DNA from: Sthenelais limicola
Taxonomy: Eukaryota > Annelida > Polychaeta > Phyllodocida > Sigalionidae
NCBI GenBank assembly: GCA_942159475.1
Contig: OW804095.1
Location: 89,045,740 to 89,109,739, forward strand
Reading direction: 5' to 3'
Length of the DNA stretch: 64,000 nucleotides
Positions 24,005-34,837 of the stretch are shown one piece after another (position 1 is the first letter of the stretch; every line of letters starts with the position of its first letter). Made by a program: the position numbers and the translations under genes. The notes beneath the pieces are model-generated. The model saw only the letters and a list, made by a program, of their open reading frames with translations. It searched no databases and was not told where the DNA came from.

Positions 24005-25655
24005 CGGTAATGAACTTTCGACAATTTTGCAGGATGAAATTGTTGATAATATTCCTCTTGTTCAACCTGAGACTTCCAGTTCTGTTATCGACACCCAATC
24101 CCTGCCTATACTTATCGATTCCGCCTTATCTATAGTTGATTGGGGCCTGTTGGAAGGTGTTAGGCGCCAATTCAAGCCGGCGGCATGGGCCCGTGTCTTA
24201 GTCTCCGAGGAATACACAGATCCGGATTGTCACTATCTGATCGATGGAGTCGTCAACGGTTTTAAATTAGTGGACCCTTCAGCAAATGTGACACCGTATT
24301 TCCGCCATAATTATTCGTCCTGCTACTTTCCTCTTGCAACCATGTTTAAATTGGAGGATCAACTTATCGCCGAGTTAGAGTCTGGAAAAATGTCAATTGT
24401 CAGCGACATGCCCGTGTGTACACATTCGGTAGGAGTCATCAGCAAACCGAATGGTGATATTCGTATGATTACTGACTGTCGTCGGCCATTGAAAACTTCA
24501 GTCAACAACTATACACGATCTGTTTTCTCACGTTTCCAATATGTAAAGGTGGACGATGTGGTTGGCAAGTTAAATCGTTATAGTTATATGTGTTCTGTAG
24601 ACTTGACTTCTGCGTATAGAAGTGTGGCGATTCACCCTTCTCAACGAACATATTTTGGTATTTCATGGAACTTTGACAACCACGATGTACACCTGTGTGA
24701 TAATTTTATGTGCTTTGGGTCGCGTGTGGCCCCATTTTGTTTTACTCGTATTACCAATGCTGTCTGTCGTGTGTTACAAGCTAGGGGACATTCTGTAGTC
24801 TCATATATTGATGACTTTTTGATTTGGGCAGAAACATATGATGATTGTATTCGTAGTCAACAAGCCTTGATTAACCTGGTTCGAGAATTAGGATTCTACG
24901 TTAATTGGCGTAAAACTACTAGCCCATCTCAGATTTGTGTTTTCTTAGGCATTGAGGTTGATTCTGTGAATTGTCAATTACGTTTACCTGATCGCAAGAT
25001 AGCCAAGGTTATGAGAGAAATAGAATTTTTCTCTGGTAGGAACTGGGTTACCGTTCGACAGCTTAGACGTGTTGCAGGTGTGCTTAGCCATGCTGCTAGA
25101 GTCATAAAAGGTGGAAGAATTCATACAAAACGAATACTAGACTTCCTCAATGAGATGATCAAACGTGACGTTAGACGTTCACGTATTAGCAATGCCTTAC
25201 GTGCAGATATTATGTGGTGGAAAGACTCTGCGGATGTATTTAATGGTACATACGATTTCTCACATGTCAATGATGAGCATATTATAGATCTTGAGTTTGC
25301 TCCAGGGGCCTTCAAGGCAAATTACCAAGGTGAAATAGTGTCTGGTACATACGTTTTTGTCGGGGATAATCCCACTAGTATTGTTTCAGCCGAGGTTTTT
25401 GTACCGATAGTTCCTGATAAAAGGTCTGAATGTGTTATGGAATTATATGTGGTTGATTATGTATTTCGTCACTTGGCAGATAGCCTCAAAAACACTAATA
25501 TTAGCATCAGAGGTATTTCTACGAAAACTAGAACTGTTCTATCATCTTGCAAACCCGTGTCTGAAGTAGAGGTTGATATTGTACGAGATTTATTTTGGCA
25601 ATGTGTGAAGGCTAATATCCGTCATTTTCCGTCTTGCTTCTGCAGGGCAGCTTGA
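23994..25655 (+). CDS. Reverse transcriptase with degenerate RNase H, element 1
   Basis: The pol part of element 1, open from the codon after the gag stop to TGA 25653-25655. No ATG lies near its beginning. The RT palm shows the first catalytic Asp in SVDLTSAYRSV (codon 24600-24602) and the YIDD box at 24804-24815, so polymerase activity looks intact. The palm is followed by a thumb and connection resembling DIRS/Ngaro RTs (VAGVLSHAARVIKGG). The C-terminal region aligns by eye with the RNase H of element 2: the helix Glu is kept (MELY, codon 25440), the first Asp is shifted or lost (IDLEF), the third acidic residue is Ser (GISTKT), and the part with the fourth is missing. RT makes the cDNA copy; RNase H would normally remove RNA from the hybrid. 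Confidence 0.85.
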   Translation, partial: QDGGGNELSTILQDEIVDNIPLVQPETSSSVIDTQSLPILIDSALSIVDWGLLEGVRRQFKPAAWARVLVSEEYTDPDCHYLIDGVVNGFKLVDPSANVTPYFRHNYSSCYFPLATMFKLEDQLIAELESGKMSIVSDMPVCTHSVGVISKPNGDIRMITDCRRPLKTSVNNYTRSVFSRFQYVKVDDVVGKLNRYSYMCSVDLTSAYRSVAIHPSQRTYFGISWNFDNHDVHLCDNFMCFGSRVAPFCFTRITNAVCRVLQARGHSVVSYIDDFLIWAETYDDCIRSQQALINLVRELGFYVNWRKTTSPSQICVFLGIEVDSVNCQLRLPDRKIAKVMREIEFFSGRNWVTVRQLRRVAGVLSHAARVIKGGRIHTKRILDFLNEMIKRDVRRSRISNALRADIMWWKDSADVFNGTYDFSHVNDEHIIDLEFAPGAFKANYQGEIVSGTYVFVGDNPTSIVSAEVFVPIVPDKRSECVMELYVVDYVFRHLADSLKNTNISIRGISTKTRTVLSSCKPVSEVEVDIVRDLFWQCVKANIRHFPSCFCRAA

Positions 25656-26592
25656 GCAAAGAGTTATTGATGTGAGAAAACAAGCCTTAGCAGAGTCGAG
25701 TATTGGTACACGAAACAGTCAATGGAAAAAGTACTATCATTTCTGTAATATATACAACAAGGAACCTGTACCAGTGAATGCTGAAGTTGTGTCCATGTTC
25801 TTAGTATGGGCATCATCGAGCCTTTGCTATACATCACTGAACAATCTTCTGTCAGCCATCAACCATTTGGCGAAAATACACGATGGAATAGACCTTCGTA
25901 AGAACTTCAGTATTACGTTATTAATGAAAGGTCTTCGACGAAGTTTAGGTGACAAATCAGCCCCCAAGGAAGCTATATTACCTGAAGAACTGTGTAAAAT
26001 CTTCCAGTCCGTAGATTTGTTGTCTACTAAGCAGAGGGCATGCTGGTTGGGTATTCTGTTATGCTATAGGACAATGCTGCGAAAATGTCATGTGTTTTCT
26101 GGCCCTTATAATGTACATTTGCTAAAGGTTTCCAATGTTACCTTTCATGACTGGGGCTGCAAGATAGCGGTTCCATCTGCTAAAAACAATCAATATGGGT
26201 TATCAACCCTGGAGTGCCCTGTATCTTACTGTTACTCGGACTTGTGTCTACCGTCTCAGCTAAAATCGTGGTTGGATGTGAATAATGCCAAGGCTGAGGA
26301 GCCTTTGATTTCTTATAACCAAGGGACACCAGTTGCGTATGAGTTTGCATTACAGACTTTCAAACGTTGGGCAATCAAGGCTGGTATTCTAAAAGATCTA
26401 GGTCTACATAGCCTTAGGAGAGGTTCTGTCGTTAATATGTATATGGCAGGTACGTCAGTATCAGACATTCAACTGATGGGAGATTGGCATAGCGATGCTG
26501 TTCTGCGATATCTGTCAACTCCTCTGGAATACAGGATCAATATTGAAAGAAAAATCGCCATCAACTTCTCCTCCATGTCGGCCTTCACCTAA
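25609..26592 (+). CDS. Tyrosine recombinase of element 1
   Basis: A recombinase that would join the circular cDNA to the target. The frame is open from 25609 (overlapping the end of pol by 47 bases) to TAA at 26590-26592; no early ATG exists. The catalytic set is visible: box I Arg in TMLRKCH (codon 26080), box II HSLRR (His 26407, Arg 26416), GDWH (Trp 26485, His 26488) and the nucleophile Tyr in RYLST (26509). The N-terminal SAM-like core-binding domain begins about QLEQRV at 25648. A splice-acceptor-like CTTCTGCAG ends at 25645, immediately upstream, so a spliced mRNA could supply the start. Otherwise frameshifting or re-initiation is needed. Confidence 0.88.
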   Translation, partial: RLISVIFRLASAGQLEQRVIDVRKQALAESSIGTRNSQWKKYYHFCNIYNKEPVPVNAEVVSMFLVWASSSLCYTSLNNLLSAINHLAKIHDGIDLRKNFSITLLMKGLRRSLGDKSAPKEAILPEELCKIFQSVDLLSTKQRACWLGILLCYRTMLRKCHVFSGPYNVHLLKVSNVTFHDWGCKIAVPSAKNNQYGLSTLECPVSYCYSDLCLPSQLKSWLDVNNAKAEEPLISYNQGTPVAYEFALQTFKRWAIKAGILKDLGLHSLRRGSVVNMYMAGTSVSDIQLMGDWHSDAVLRYLSTPLEYRINIERKIAINFSSMSAFT

Positions 26593-26619
26593 CTTTTTTT
26601 TTACTCCTTTATTGGGGTT

Positions 26620-26704
26620 GGGCAAGTGAAACCCGACTTTGACAATCATGTCAGATGTACCTGCAACTCCTCTCTTGTCTTCGAACTTATTTGCGTGCAG
26701 TTAT
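26620..26704 (+). repeat. B1 repeat of element 1
   Basis: 85 bases starting GGGCAAGTGAAACCCGAC, identical to B2 at 26933-27017. Its last four bases (TTAT) are also the first four of A2. Confidence 0.95.
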
Positions 26705-26896
26705 GGAATATATTTAATGTATTAAATATGGGTATAACTGCAGCAGTCTCGAGCCACCATGCCTTTCGGCCACCGTACTGTCTCTTGGTTACCAATGTTG
26801 TTTGTATTGTTGCTACGCTTGTTCCCGGCAGTTGGGTTTGAATGAATCAGTTTGTGAGCGATCGAGCAAGGAACAGGTTCAGAAAATTATTTTTTC
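26701..26896 (+). repeat. A2 repeat of element 1
   Basis: Identical to A1 over all 196 bases. Placed between B1 and B2, it is the internal copy from which the 5' end can be rebuilt during replication. Confidence 0.95.
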
Positions 26897-26923
26897 CTTT
26901 TATTTTTTGTTTTTGTTTATTTG

Positions 26924-26929
26924 AATAAA
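26924..26929 (+). terminator. AATAAA polyadenylation signal between A2 and B2
   Basis: AATAAA in the T-rich 36-base spacer between A2 and B2. It is suitably placed to end the element transcript within or just after B2. Element 2 has no AATAAA in the equivalent spacer. Confidence 0.5.
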
Positions 26930-26932
26930 TAG

Positions 26933-27017
26933 GGGCAAGTGAAACCCGACTTTGACAATCATGTCAGATGTACCTGCAACTCCTCTCTTGTCTTCGAACT
27001 TATTTGCGTGCAGTTAT
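26933..27017 (+). repeat. B2 terminal repeat of element 1
   Basis: Identical to B1; ends with the TTAT core against the right flank. No target-site duplication beyond the core is apparent, as expected for tyrosine recombinase insertion. Confidence 0.95.
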
Positions 27018-29206
27018 AGAAGGAGGGCATAATGTAATACAAAGGATTTGGTTTGTAATAAACAAACCTAGTTTGCTTTCAAGAGCAGTGTACAGACACA
27101 TTATACATGTGCGTGTTTATAGTTTTCTTTCCTGTTTTATGTGTATTGCTGACATCTGATATTCGGCATAACCTTTGGTAGGATACTAAAATGTAGCGCT
27201 CATCCGAGTTTACAAGTACAACAATATGCTTAAGACATATTTTGAACATACTACTGATCATCCTTGGCTTGAGGGGTGCTTGGTATTGTACGTGTGATAT
27301 TCTAAGGCATAGTGTGGGAACGATTAAAAGATGAAATGAAGTAGCGAATGGAATATTTGGATGATGTAGGGTTATTCTCACCAGAAATTATGTACCCCGA
27401 CTGCGGGGGAAGAGTTAGGCTTGGTTCAAAATCAGAAATTATTTATTACCATCATCATTTAGAATCATTTCTAAACTTGTGCAACATTGCATTGAATTAT
27501 ACAGTTAGCTTGCAAAACCTTTTTCAATATCTTTAGATATAACCACATTCGAACATGAAAACGTCCACTATTTTCATACCATTTTCTTTCACATTAAAGT
27601 GGTATTCTTTGAAGCTGGCTTCAATAGGAAAACTGAGTCCTCTAATAAGTAAAAGGACCTTTGGGGTTTTATTGAGCGAAAGTCATTCTGATTACTATTC
27701 AAACGACAATAATCAAGTATGTGAGCATAAATGCAGCTTTGATGATCACTCTCTGATTATAGTTTGGGAATGAAGATAAGGGTCGAATAAGAACTGAATA
27801 AGATGAGCCAGGAGTGGTCTTGGGAGCCCAGTGCATTCAGCAGTTTCTATATAGCGCTCAAACTGAACAGACGGTTTTAGTATTGATTCACCCAGCTCGA
27901 CTAAATGTATTTGTATGTCCTAACCACTAAAAATATTTGGCCTACTCGTATTGATATACCTTATTGAGAAAAAACCTTTTAGGATTTTCACAAACTCAAC
28001 GGTAAATTGAGATGAAATCTTTGGAAAACCTCATAAGGCCTGCATGGGGTTCTTAGAAATGTAAAAACTCGTTTTTGTGGTTTGGTATGGGTAACAGAAA
28101 TAACATGAATAGACCAATACTGTCTGAAAAGGGGCGACATCGCACATTCTACTGCTACCCAGTGCGCTTGGTGTACCGTTCAATTGCATCCCTTCAAGTT
28201 TACCACCCAATTGCGAAATTCATACGTTTGGGAATGCTCAATGGCACCATAGCTCAGCAAGTGTGATGACGTTGCAATATCATATTCTCACCGGAACCTT
28301 ATGCGAACATAAGCCAAACACTGATAAGAATTCACCTTTCACAGGCCGGTGTGTGTATACCTTCTCCAACACCCTAGCATTGTGGAAATAATAACCTCGC
28401 TCTATTGCTTTAACGCCTGTATAGCTGTTGATATCCCAAATTCACATGACTGAATTTGCACCAATATAGGCACTGACAGTGATTTCAAGCTCAGGCGCCC
28501 GAGGACCAGCAATGCGGCCACATTGGGGAAGCCCTCTATAAAAAAAAGTCTACCCCCGACTAGATTGACTTTCTGCCTGGCTAATCTGCACCATCGGAGG
28601 CCAATGAGATCTATCGGACGTCCGTCCTTCTCTCCTCGCAAGAGGAAATTTTCCCTTAAAGATTTAAGACTTGCGCCTGTGCTCTTCTTTAGTGAAACAA
28701 TGTCCCAAATCATTCTCTAGGACTTTCCTACTAAAATTGTGATTCCCGGTACTTACCCGACCAGTAATTCTCGGTTCATAATCGGTAAACAGAGGCCATG
28801 TCAAATATATCCAAACTCAGATAAAAAAAAGAATCTGCAGAAATTATCTCTAAATCCTCAGTCCTCTGCACATGATTGTACTGAGAGTCAGTTGCCAGTT
28901 ATTGCTTAAAACCATTAGCTGAGGGTCCTACACGAACGAAATTGCAGCAATGCCATTAGTTTTTGATTGAAAGAATTTATATTTGGATATCAATCATCTG
29001 TTTCGAATGTCAATACCCTCTATGATCCACCATTCGAACAAATATTCCCTTAAACGGAAATAAAATAATTGAAAATCGATGAATACTACACCCGTCGCCA
29101 TTGCCTCATTTCCATATACTACTTGAAATGGCAAGTGTGCCAATGGTCGCTTGTCATATACTACTTACAACTCGAATTGACATTTTGCGCCGTACCTGAC
29201 CATAAT
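27018..29206. other. Non-coding stretch
   Basis: No supported gene, RNA or repeat. Short open frames on both strands lack recognisable content. Confidence 0.5.
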
Positions 29207-29695
29207 GGTGTAACTTCACCAAGAAGCTTATCATTGCGGCCTATACGGTTTTCACGGTTGGTCTTGTACGACTGTCAGCTCTAAGCCGTCAGAAGTATGC
29301 GTCAAGTTATCAAGTTGGACAGCCGGAGGAAGCACCGCAACATGGTTTATGCCTTCCAGCCTGCCATAAGAATATCAAAACCCGTTGATATTACCGCATG
29401 GAACGTTTCGGTCAATGACTTTTGCATAAGAAAATTTGCAGTGTAGCTTGTTGTTGCGTCCCATGCGACCATTCAGGTGTAACTTCACCAAGAGATTTTT
29501 CATTACGGCCCATCCGCGGCCCATCCGGTTTTCACCTTATGGCTAATGGTAAACCAATAGTGCCAGATTAGAGAACTGTATCTGCCGCAAGGACGAAAAC
29601 CTTGGTGTAGCCCTAGCAGAATCCATACCGGAGAAAATATAGCTGGAATTGAGAACCGTATCTGCCGCAATGAAGAATAATTTGGTGAAGTCCTT
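29207..29695. repeat. Four-copy cluster of a 45-60 base repeat, two direct and two inverted
   Basis: Two forward copies, 29207-29255 and 29476-29535, share GTAACTTCACCAAGA, CATT(A/G)CGGC and ACGGTTTTCAC-type blocks. Two copies at 29571-29610 and 29651-29695 read GAGAAC(T/C)GTATCTGCCGCAA and are the reverse complement of the same unit. The cluster is an imperfect inverted arrangement, probably remains of a repeat-bearing mobile element. Confidence 0.75.
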
Positions 29696-29712
29696 GCACA
29701 TGTTATGATCAT

Positions 29713-32171
29713 TTTGAAAAGATTTTACTCCAATCGGACTTTTATAACAATATGAAGGACGCTGCTGAAGGACATCCCAGTGGCTACAGAGAATCCAATT
29801 AGTATTCTCGCTGTATCGTGAATTACAGCTTTTCTGATTCCATGATACTCTTTGGATAGGCCACTATCTTACATGGCTTATGTCATCCAATTGTCCGCTC
29901 ATTTGCATGTTGATTTATATGATGGTTGCCCGATAAATACATGTAGCCATTCTATGAGATAAGAGCAATGACAGATTACAAAGGTAGCGTCTTAATGTTC
30001 CCTTTCTATCTTGGACACTAATAATTATGCAAGGGCTACAGACCATGATAAGACCCAAACTTGTGATATAATTATCAGCGCTTAATTGTCAATATCCATG
30101 ACTGTTATACGTGTTTCCATAACACAAGTCTCCATCTTCCCGATCGTGCATTTGGTTGTTATAGATCATGTATACGAACTATCATATTGCTGAAAACATT
30201 TTTGCAATTTTCGATAAAAGTGTTGCTAAATATGTTAGCCCTAAATCAATCAAAACAGACATGCTCAGAGGTACATGCAAATCCCCTAGTGTGTAATAAG
30301 TATTCGGTAATTATAGTAGTGTTGTTATTATTACACTTTTATTCAGCTATAGTACTAATTTTTTGAACATCATAGGAAAACACATCAATTAATTATAAAT
30401 ATCTCAATATTAAATTACCAATGTACGTAGGCCTATGATAGGTGTATAGTGTATTAATGCTAAGTATTGTTTCCTGCATGCAAGTTATCACACCTATGAC
30501 AGACGTCTAAAGGTACCTTTTCATGCTCATGTGAAATCATATATGAGTCATTTTTTATTTGCTTGGAATTTGGCAAAACCAAGCCCGAAATGAGTAATAT
30601 TATTAAAGCTTTATGTAACTCCTATTCAACTGGCTCTCTCGCCCGTTCAGGAGCATGACTGCATGAAATGACTGCGTTTTCTGGGAACAAGAGCCATTAT
30701 TGTTGATTCACGTGGAATGAACAGCGGGCTCTTCAGCAGCAAAGAGCCTTTGGTAGCATTCAGTTGATTATCAACAACAACACAGGGAGTCTCTCTACAA
30801 ATCAACAAATCCTATTATCGGATTAAATAACATGCAGATTGCATATGTTGAAAGCTTTGGGAATTTTGTTACTTATTTATAGGATACTACATTTGTTGGT
30901 CCTATACATTGTGGAATTACGGAATATTGGGCAACATCAACTGCTAAACAATGGGGCTGTTGTTCTTCTTGAACCTTATCCTATATTCCAGATGAGTTCA
31001 GGAGGAATGCTCATCTTTTTACCAAATAATGCAAAATTAGCCTACGGAAGACAAGAATGCTCACACATGGAAAGTGATATTCTGTTTCATTTTTAAATAG
31101 AAAATCATTTTCATTTCCAAAATCATTTTGAATTTCAAAATCGTTTTCCATCTCATTTAAAAGCTAAAATACCTTTTGTTTTAACGTTTGTTTCGAAGTC
31201 ATGACAAGGAATTACTGTAGGCTAGATCGATATAATTTTGGATAGATATATTACGAAAATGTAGTTTCTTGTAGGCCTATAGCTAATAGGCCTACAAACA
31301 TGGGGTGCCCTCGGAGGAATGTGGAGGCAGACGAAAAGGTTAGTAGACCACCAGCATGAAACAATGGCAGATAACAGATAACTCGACCATCGGCAACCTT
31401 CCGCTTTTTCCCATGGAAAAAGTCAAAATGACTTCTATTCTCAATCGAAACCATTGCAATGCCACTCAGTGTTTTTCGCTTTTTAACTGTATACCACAAT
31501 CTATTCTCGACCTTTTCTCAACATTTGAAAAAAAATTCTAAATACCCAAAACAGTCCTTCCCACATGTTCTCTACACTTAACCTGAGTGCGATTTTTTAA
31601 TCCATTCTCACCACTAAAATAGTCTGTAATAATTCATAGGGTGTTTTAAGGCATGCATTGATACAGTGCCATGTTCCCGGCATATTCAAGTCAAACCTAT
31701 AGTTCACATACATGTCAACAGGAACGACGCTCGTCATACCACTACAAGTGCCACCGCTGGGTGCAGCTACACCGAGTAACGGCTGCACACAGCTATTAGA
31801 CACTTGGCAAACCAATATTTAGCTATGACGGAGGAAGAGCAGGGCGGGGGGAGAGGTTTGGGAAGGGCATTGTCATTGAAAATGAGAAAAATAATTCATA
31901 CGTTTATAAGTAAATAGCCAAAGACTTCCCGTGCGTGAACCTCTACTCTAGTGGGCACACACTCTCTGGACCCCACTCGGCCACCATAAACGTGATGTTT
32001 GCCAAGAGATATGAGAAGAAATACATATCTAGACAAAAACCTGAATTAAGAGGAAAATTACCAGACCCTATTAGTAAAAGCTCTGAATGTGTGGTTATTT
32101 TATCTAAAGAAATGGCCGAGTTTGAAATCCCCTACTGCTCGAGCATGTAGGCTGACCAAGGAAATTAAGGC
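29713..32171. other. Non-coding stretch with a short TAGGCCTA hairpin
   Basis: Nothing coding is supported. A 12-bp perfect hairpin at about 31270-31298 (TTGTAGGCCTAT, loop AGCTA, then its reverse complement) contains two TAGGCCTA palindromes. Confidence 0.5.
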
Positions 32172-32262
32172 TAGCCCTGGGAATCGAACCTCGGCCGCCA
32201 GCAGGAAGTCTGTGAGAGTTCCACGCTCAATCCACTAGGCTTATATACTACGGGACCCTGTG
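32172..32262 (-). repeat. tRNA-derived SINE head or tRNA pseudogene
   Basis: On the minus strand an exact B box, GGTTCGATTCC (32190-32180), lies 53 bases after an A-box-like TAAGCCTAGTGG (32243-32232) followed by ATTGAGCG. The spacing suggests a long variable arm as in Ser or Leu tRNAs. The acceptor ends do not pair, so this is a SINE head or decayed tRNA rather than a functional gene. Confidence 0.5.
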
Positions 32263-33761
32263 GATAATAGGCGCATCAAATATAGGCTAACTCTCCTTCT
32301 CACGAGTTTGTCAATGTCAGAGACTATAGCCTAAATCTTCATCTTGTCCCAAATCTCGAATTCCATGTGAAGTTTGGACCGTGTAAATTTGGACCATGTA
32401 TAACTTGGCTTACAATACGAAATTATTAATCTTTCTAAGATTTGGTATTCATAAATGTATATAGCAGTAATGATAACAACAGTTGTATGTAAACTATCCT
32501 GACTTATGTAAAAAAAAATTGTAATAATTCAGGCTCTCCTGAGAATATTCGTGCTTCATGTATGGAAATGTTCATAGACCTGAATAAAATATTCTTAAAT
32601 CTAAATCAAATCATACACAATACTGACAGGACAGGACAGCTAGGCAATGCTGTGCGGTCTCCATCAATGCATACGCTAAATAAATACAACTTCTATACCT
32701 CGATCAGTCCTACTACGTTGTCAGTTGTATACGAATCCCTGCATGCGTATTTACATGATGCTTGTGCTTCCTTAGCTAGGACACTTGTTGGCTTGGATAC
32801 TGGATCTCAGTTTTTGCCAAGCCTTGCTCCAAGATGCCAACTGCCTTTTCACTTGCATTGCTTCCTAACCAATCATAAGGCACTGAAATTTGGGAAACCA
32901 AACATGCACGCAGACATCGAGGATCTTATTTAAAAGGACGTGCGTTGAATATGTACAGAAAACGCAATGAAGTCCTAGTCTAAGAGATTTCGTCTAATAT
33001 ATGATCAATTAGTAGCCTGAATTCCATTCACAGAAGAATACTGAAAAAAAGCCTTCGGTTTTTGTTCCAATTATCCATACAATACCTAAGAGTTTAAAAA
33101 AAATGTATATTGTAAGTATACAAACAAATAAATAAATTAAGTTATGTCAGATTAACATGATCTACAGCGATTTTGAGGAATAATTGATTATTTCTTTAGC
33201 TTGGTTCACTCCAAAAAGAAGAACTCAGTGTACCAAGGGACGGCATTCGTCATGCTTACCGACGTTGAAAAATAGCTTTTAACATCATTTATATCGTTTT
33301 CCATTTGATTAATCCTCTACACGACCAACGTGTTGGTGGATTGTTACCCTTATTTCTATATATTATGTCCACGACCTTGTCCGGCAGGGCTTGAAACCCT
33401 CCCTAAATGTTGGGAGTTTAGACCCGCCGAAATTATCATATGATCAATAAAAGTATCAACAACAACAACCAAGAATATTCTATTATACGAAGATTTGACT
33501 GAGAAAGAATGAAAAATATCTTGAATTGTCGATTTGAATGGCAAAACATATGACGGTTCTGAAGCTCCAAAGCCAATAGAAAGAATCTCTCTATTAAAGG
33601 AAATATGGGCATTTTAACTTTGACTGGATTTATCATAGAAAGTGATTTTACAGCTTGGTGATTTATTCTTTCCTGGGTCTAACCCAAAGGATATTATGCC
33701 TGGAATATTGTGCCCGAATTTACTCTTGGATTATGTTACCTGTGTATTTAGGACATAGAGG
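32263..33761. other. Non-coding stretch
   Basis: No supported gene. A 123-codon plus-strand open frame at 32562-32933 has no recognisable domain and no splice or promoter context. Confidence 0.5.
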
Positions 33762-34720
33762 TAAAACCCCGCACACACAAAACCCGATTTGAAGCCCGAT
33801 TTGGGCTCCCGACTAGTCCCACGATTTCATTAGTAATCAGGCGAAACCACGAATAGTCAAGGGACTAATCGGTTGACTTTTTATGGCCTGATTTGGCAAA
33901 TTTCCACCCACACATGGCCGATTCCAGACCCAATTTCAGAATTCCAGGCCCGATTCTAGAATGTAGGATTTCGTTTTGCAAAAATGCAGAATTGCCGAAT
34001 TCGGGAGGCCTTCCCGACTAATCGGGAGTGCTCCCCCGACGATCCAATATAATGGAATGTTGGGGCAAACCCCCTGATTTGTCCAAAAATGTTGGTAGTT
34101 CAAAAAAAAATAAAAAAATAGGCAGGTAACTTTGAAAGACTATAACTTCACTGATTTCTGGAGTATCAAAACAATTCTTTCACGTGTGTACTGCTCACTT
34201 CTCCCTCTGTACATACCGATCTTTTCATTTAAAAACAAATATTTTTTTTTTTTTTTTACAAATGTGACGTGTCACAGGAAGATGAGTCACAAGTGACCAT
34301 GTCGCCGTAATGATGATGCACACCCATTCGGGACTTGCCATTACTATGTTACATCGATTATAACAGTTCAACTTACCAAACCGATTGCTAGAATCAATGC
34401 AATGCCAAATATACTCTAATTTAGCTATATATAGTATTGACCAAATACACCACAACATTTTCTGGTTTGTTTTCGTTTTTTTCCCTTAGGGGCCTATATA
34501 ATCGGCCCCCAAATCGGCTATGTGTGGGCCAAGTACAGCCGATTTCAGTTTGGGGAGAAGTTGGGACACAAAATACTATAATCGGGACTCAAATTGGCTC
34601 TGTGCGGGCCACAAAATAGGCCCGATTCCATTTTTAATTCCTAGGATTTCAGCCCCGATTGGTCGTTACACCCCAAATCGGGCCATATTTGAAATTGGGG
34701 TTTGTGTGTGCGGGCTTTTA
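33762..34720. mobile_element. CCCGATTTG-rich inverted-repeat element, copy 1
   Basis: The left end reads TAAAACCCCGCACACACAAA and the right end contains its near reverse complement (TTTGTGTGTGCGGGCTTTTA). Both ends are filled with repeats of CCCGATTTG or CAAATCGGG. No coding content. The middle (GGCAGGTAACTTTGAAAG, then ACTATAACTTCACT, then GCTCACTTCTCC) is shared with copy 2. It looks like a non-autonomous DNA element. Confidence 0.7.
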
Positions 34721-34837
34721 GTCAACTTTCTATGAACGGTTACATGTAAGGACAGGTTCCGCCTCGATCTTCTTTTTGTCTGCTTGTTTCAATATTCATC
34801 TGGGCAGCAAACGGAATATTGAGTCAAGGTCTTAAGG

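Larger units (their letters stand above)
22723..27017 (+). mobile_element. Ngaro-like tyrosine-recombinase retrotransposon, element 1
   Basis: A complete element of 4295 bases with split direct repeats: A1 (22723-22918), three genes, B1 (26620-26704), A2 (26701-26896) and B2 (26933-27017). A1 and A2 are identical over 196 bases and B1 and B2 over 85 bases, so insertion is recent. This repeat order is the known signature of Ngaro and PAT elements, which transpose through a circular intermediate joined by a tyrosine recombinase instead of an integrase. No DNA methylase of the DIRS type is present. B1 and A2 share TTAT, which is also found at both outer borders, so TTAT is the probable recombination core. 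The genes are a Gag-like protein, a reverse transcriptase protein and a recombinase. Confidence 0.92.

Noticed and set aside
32562..32933. 123-codon plus-strand frame
   Set aside because: No recognisable domain or exon borders.
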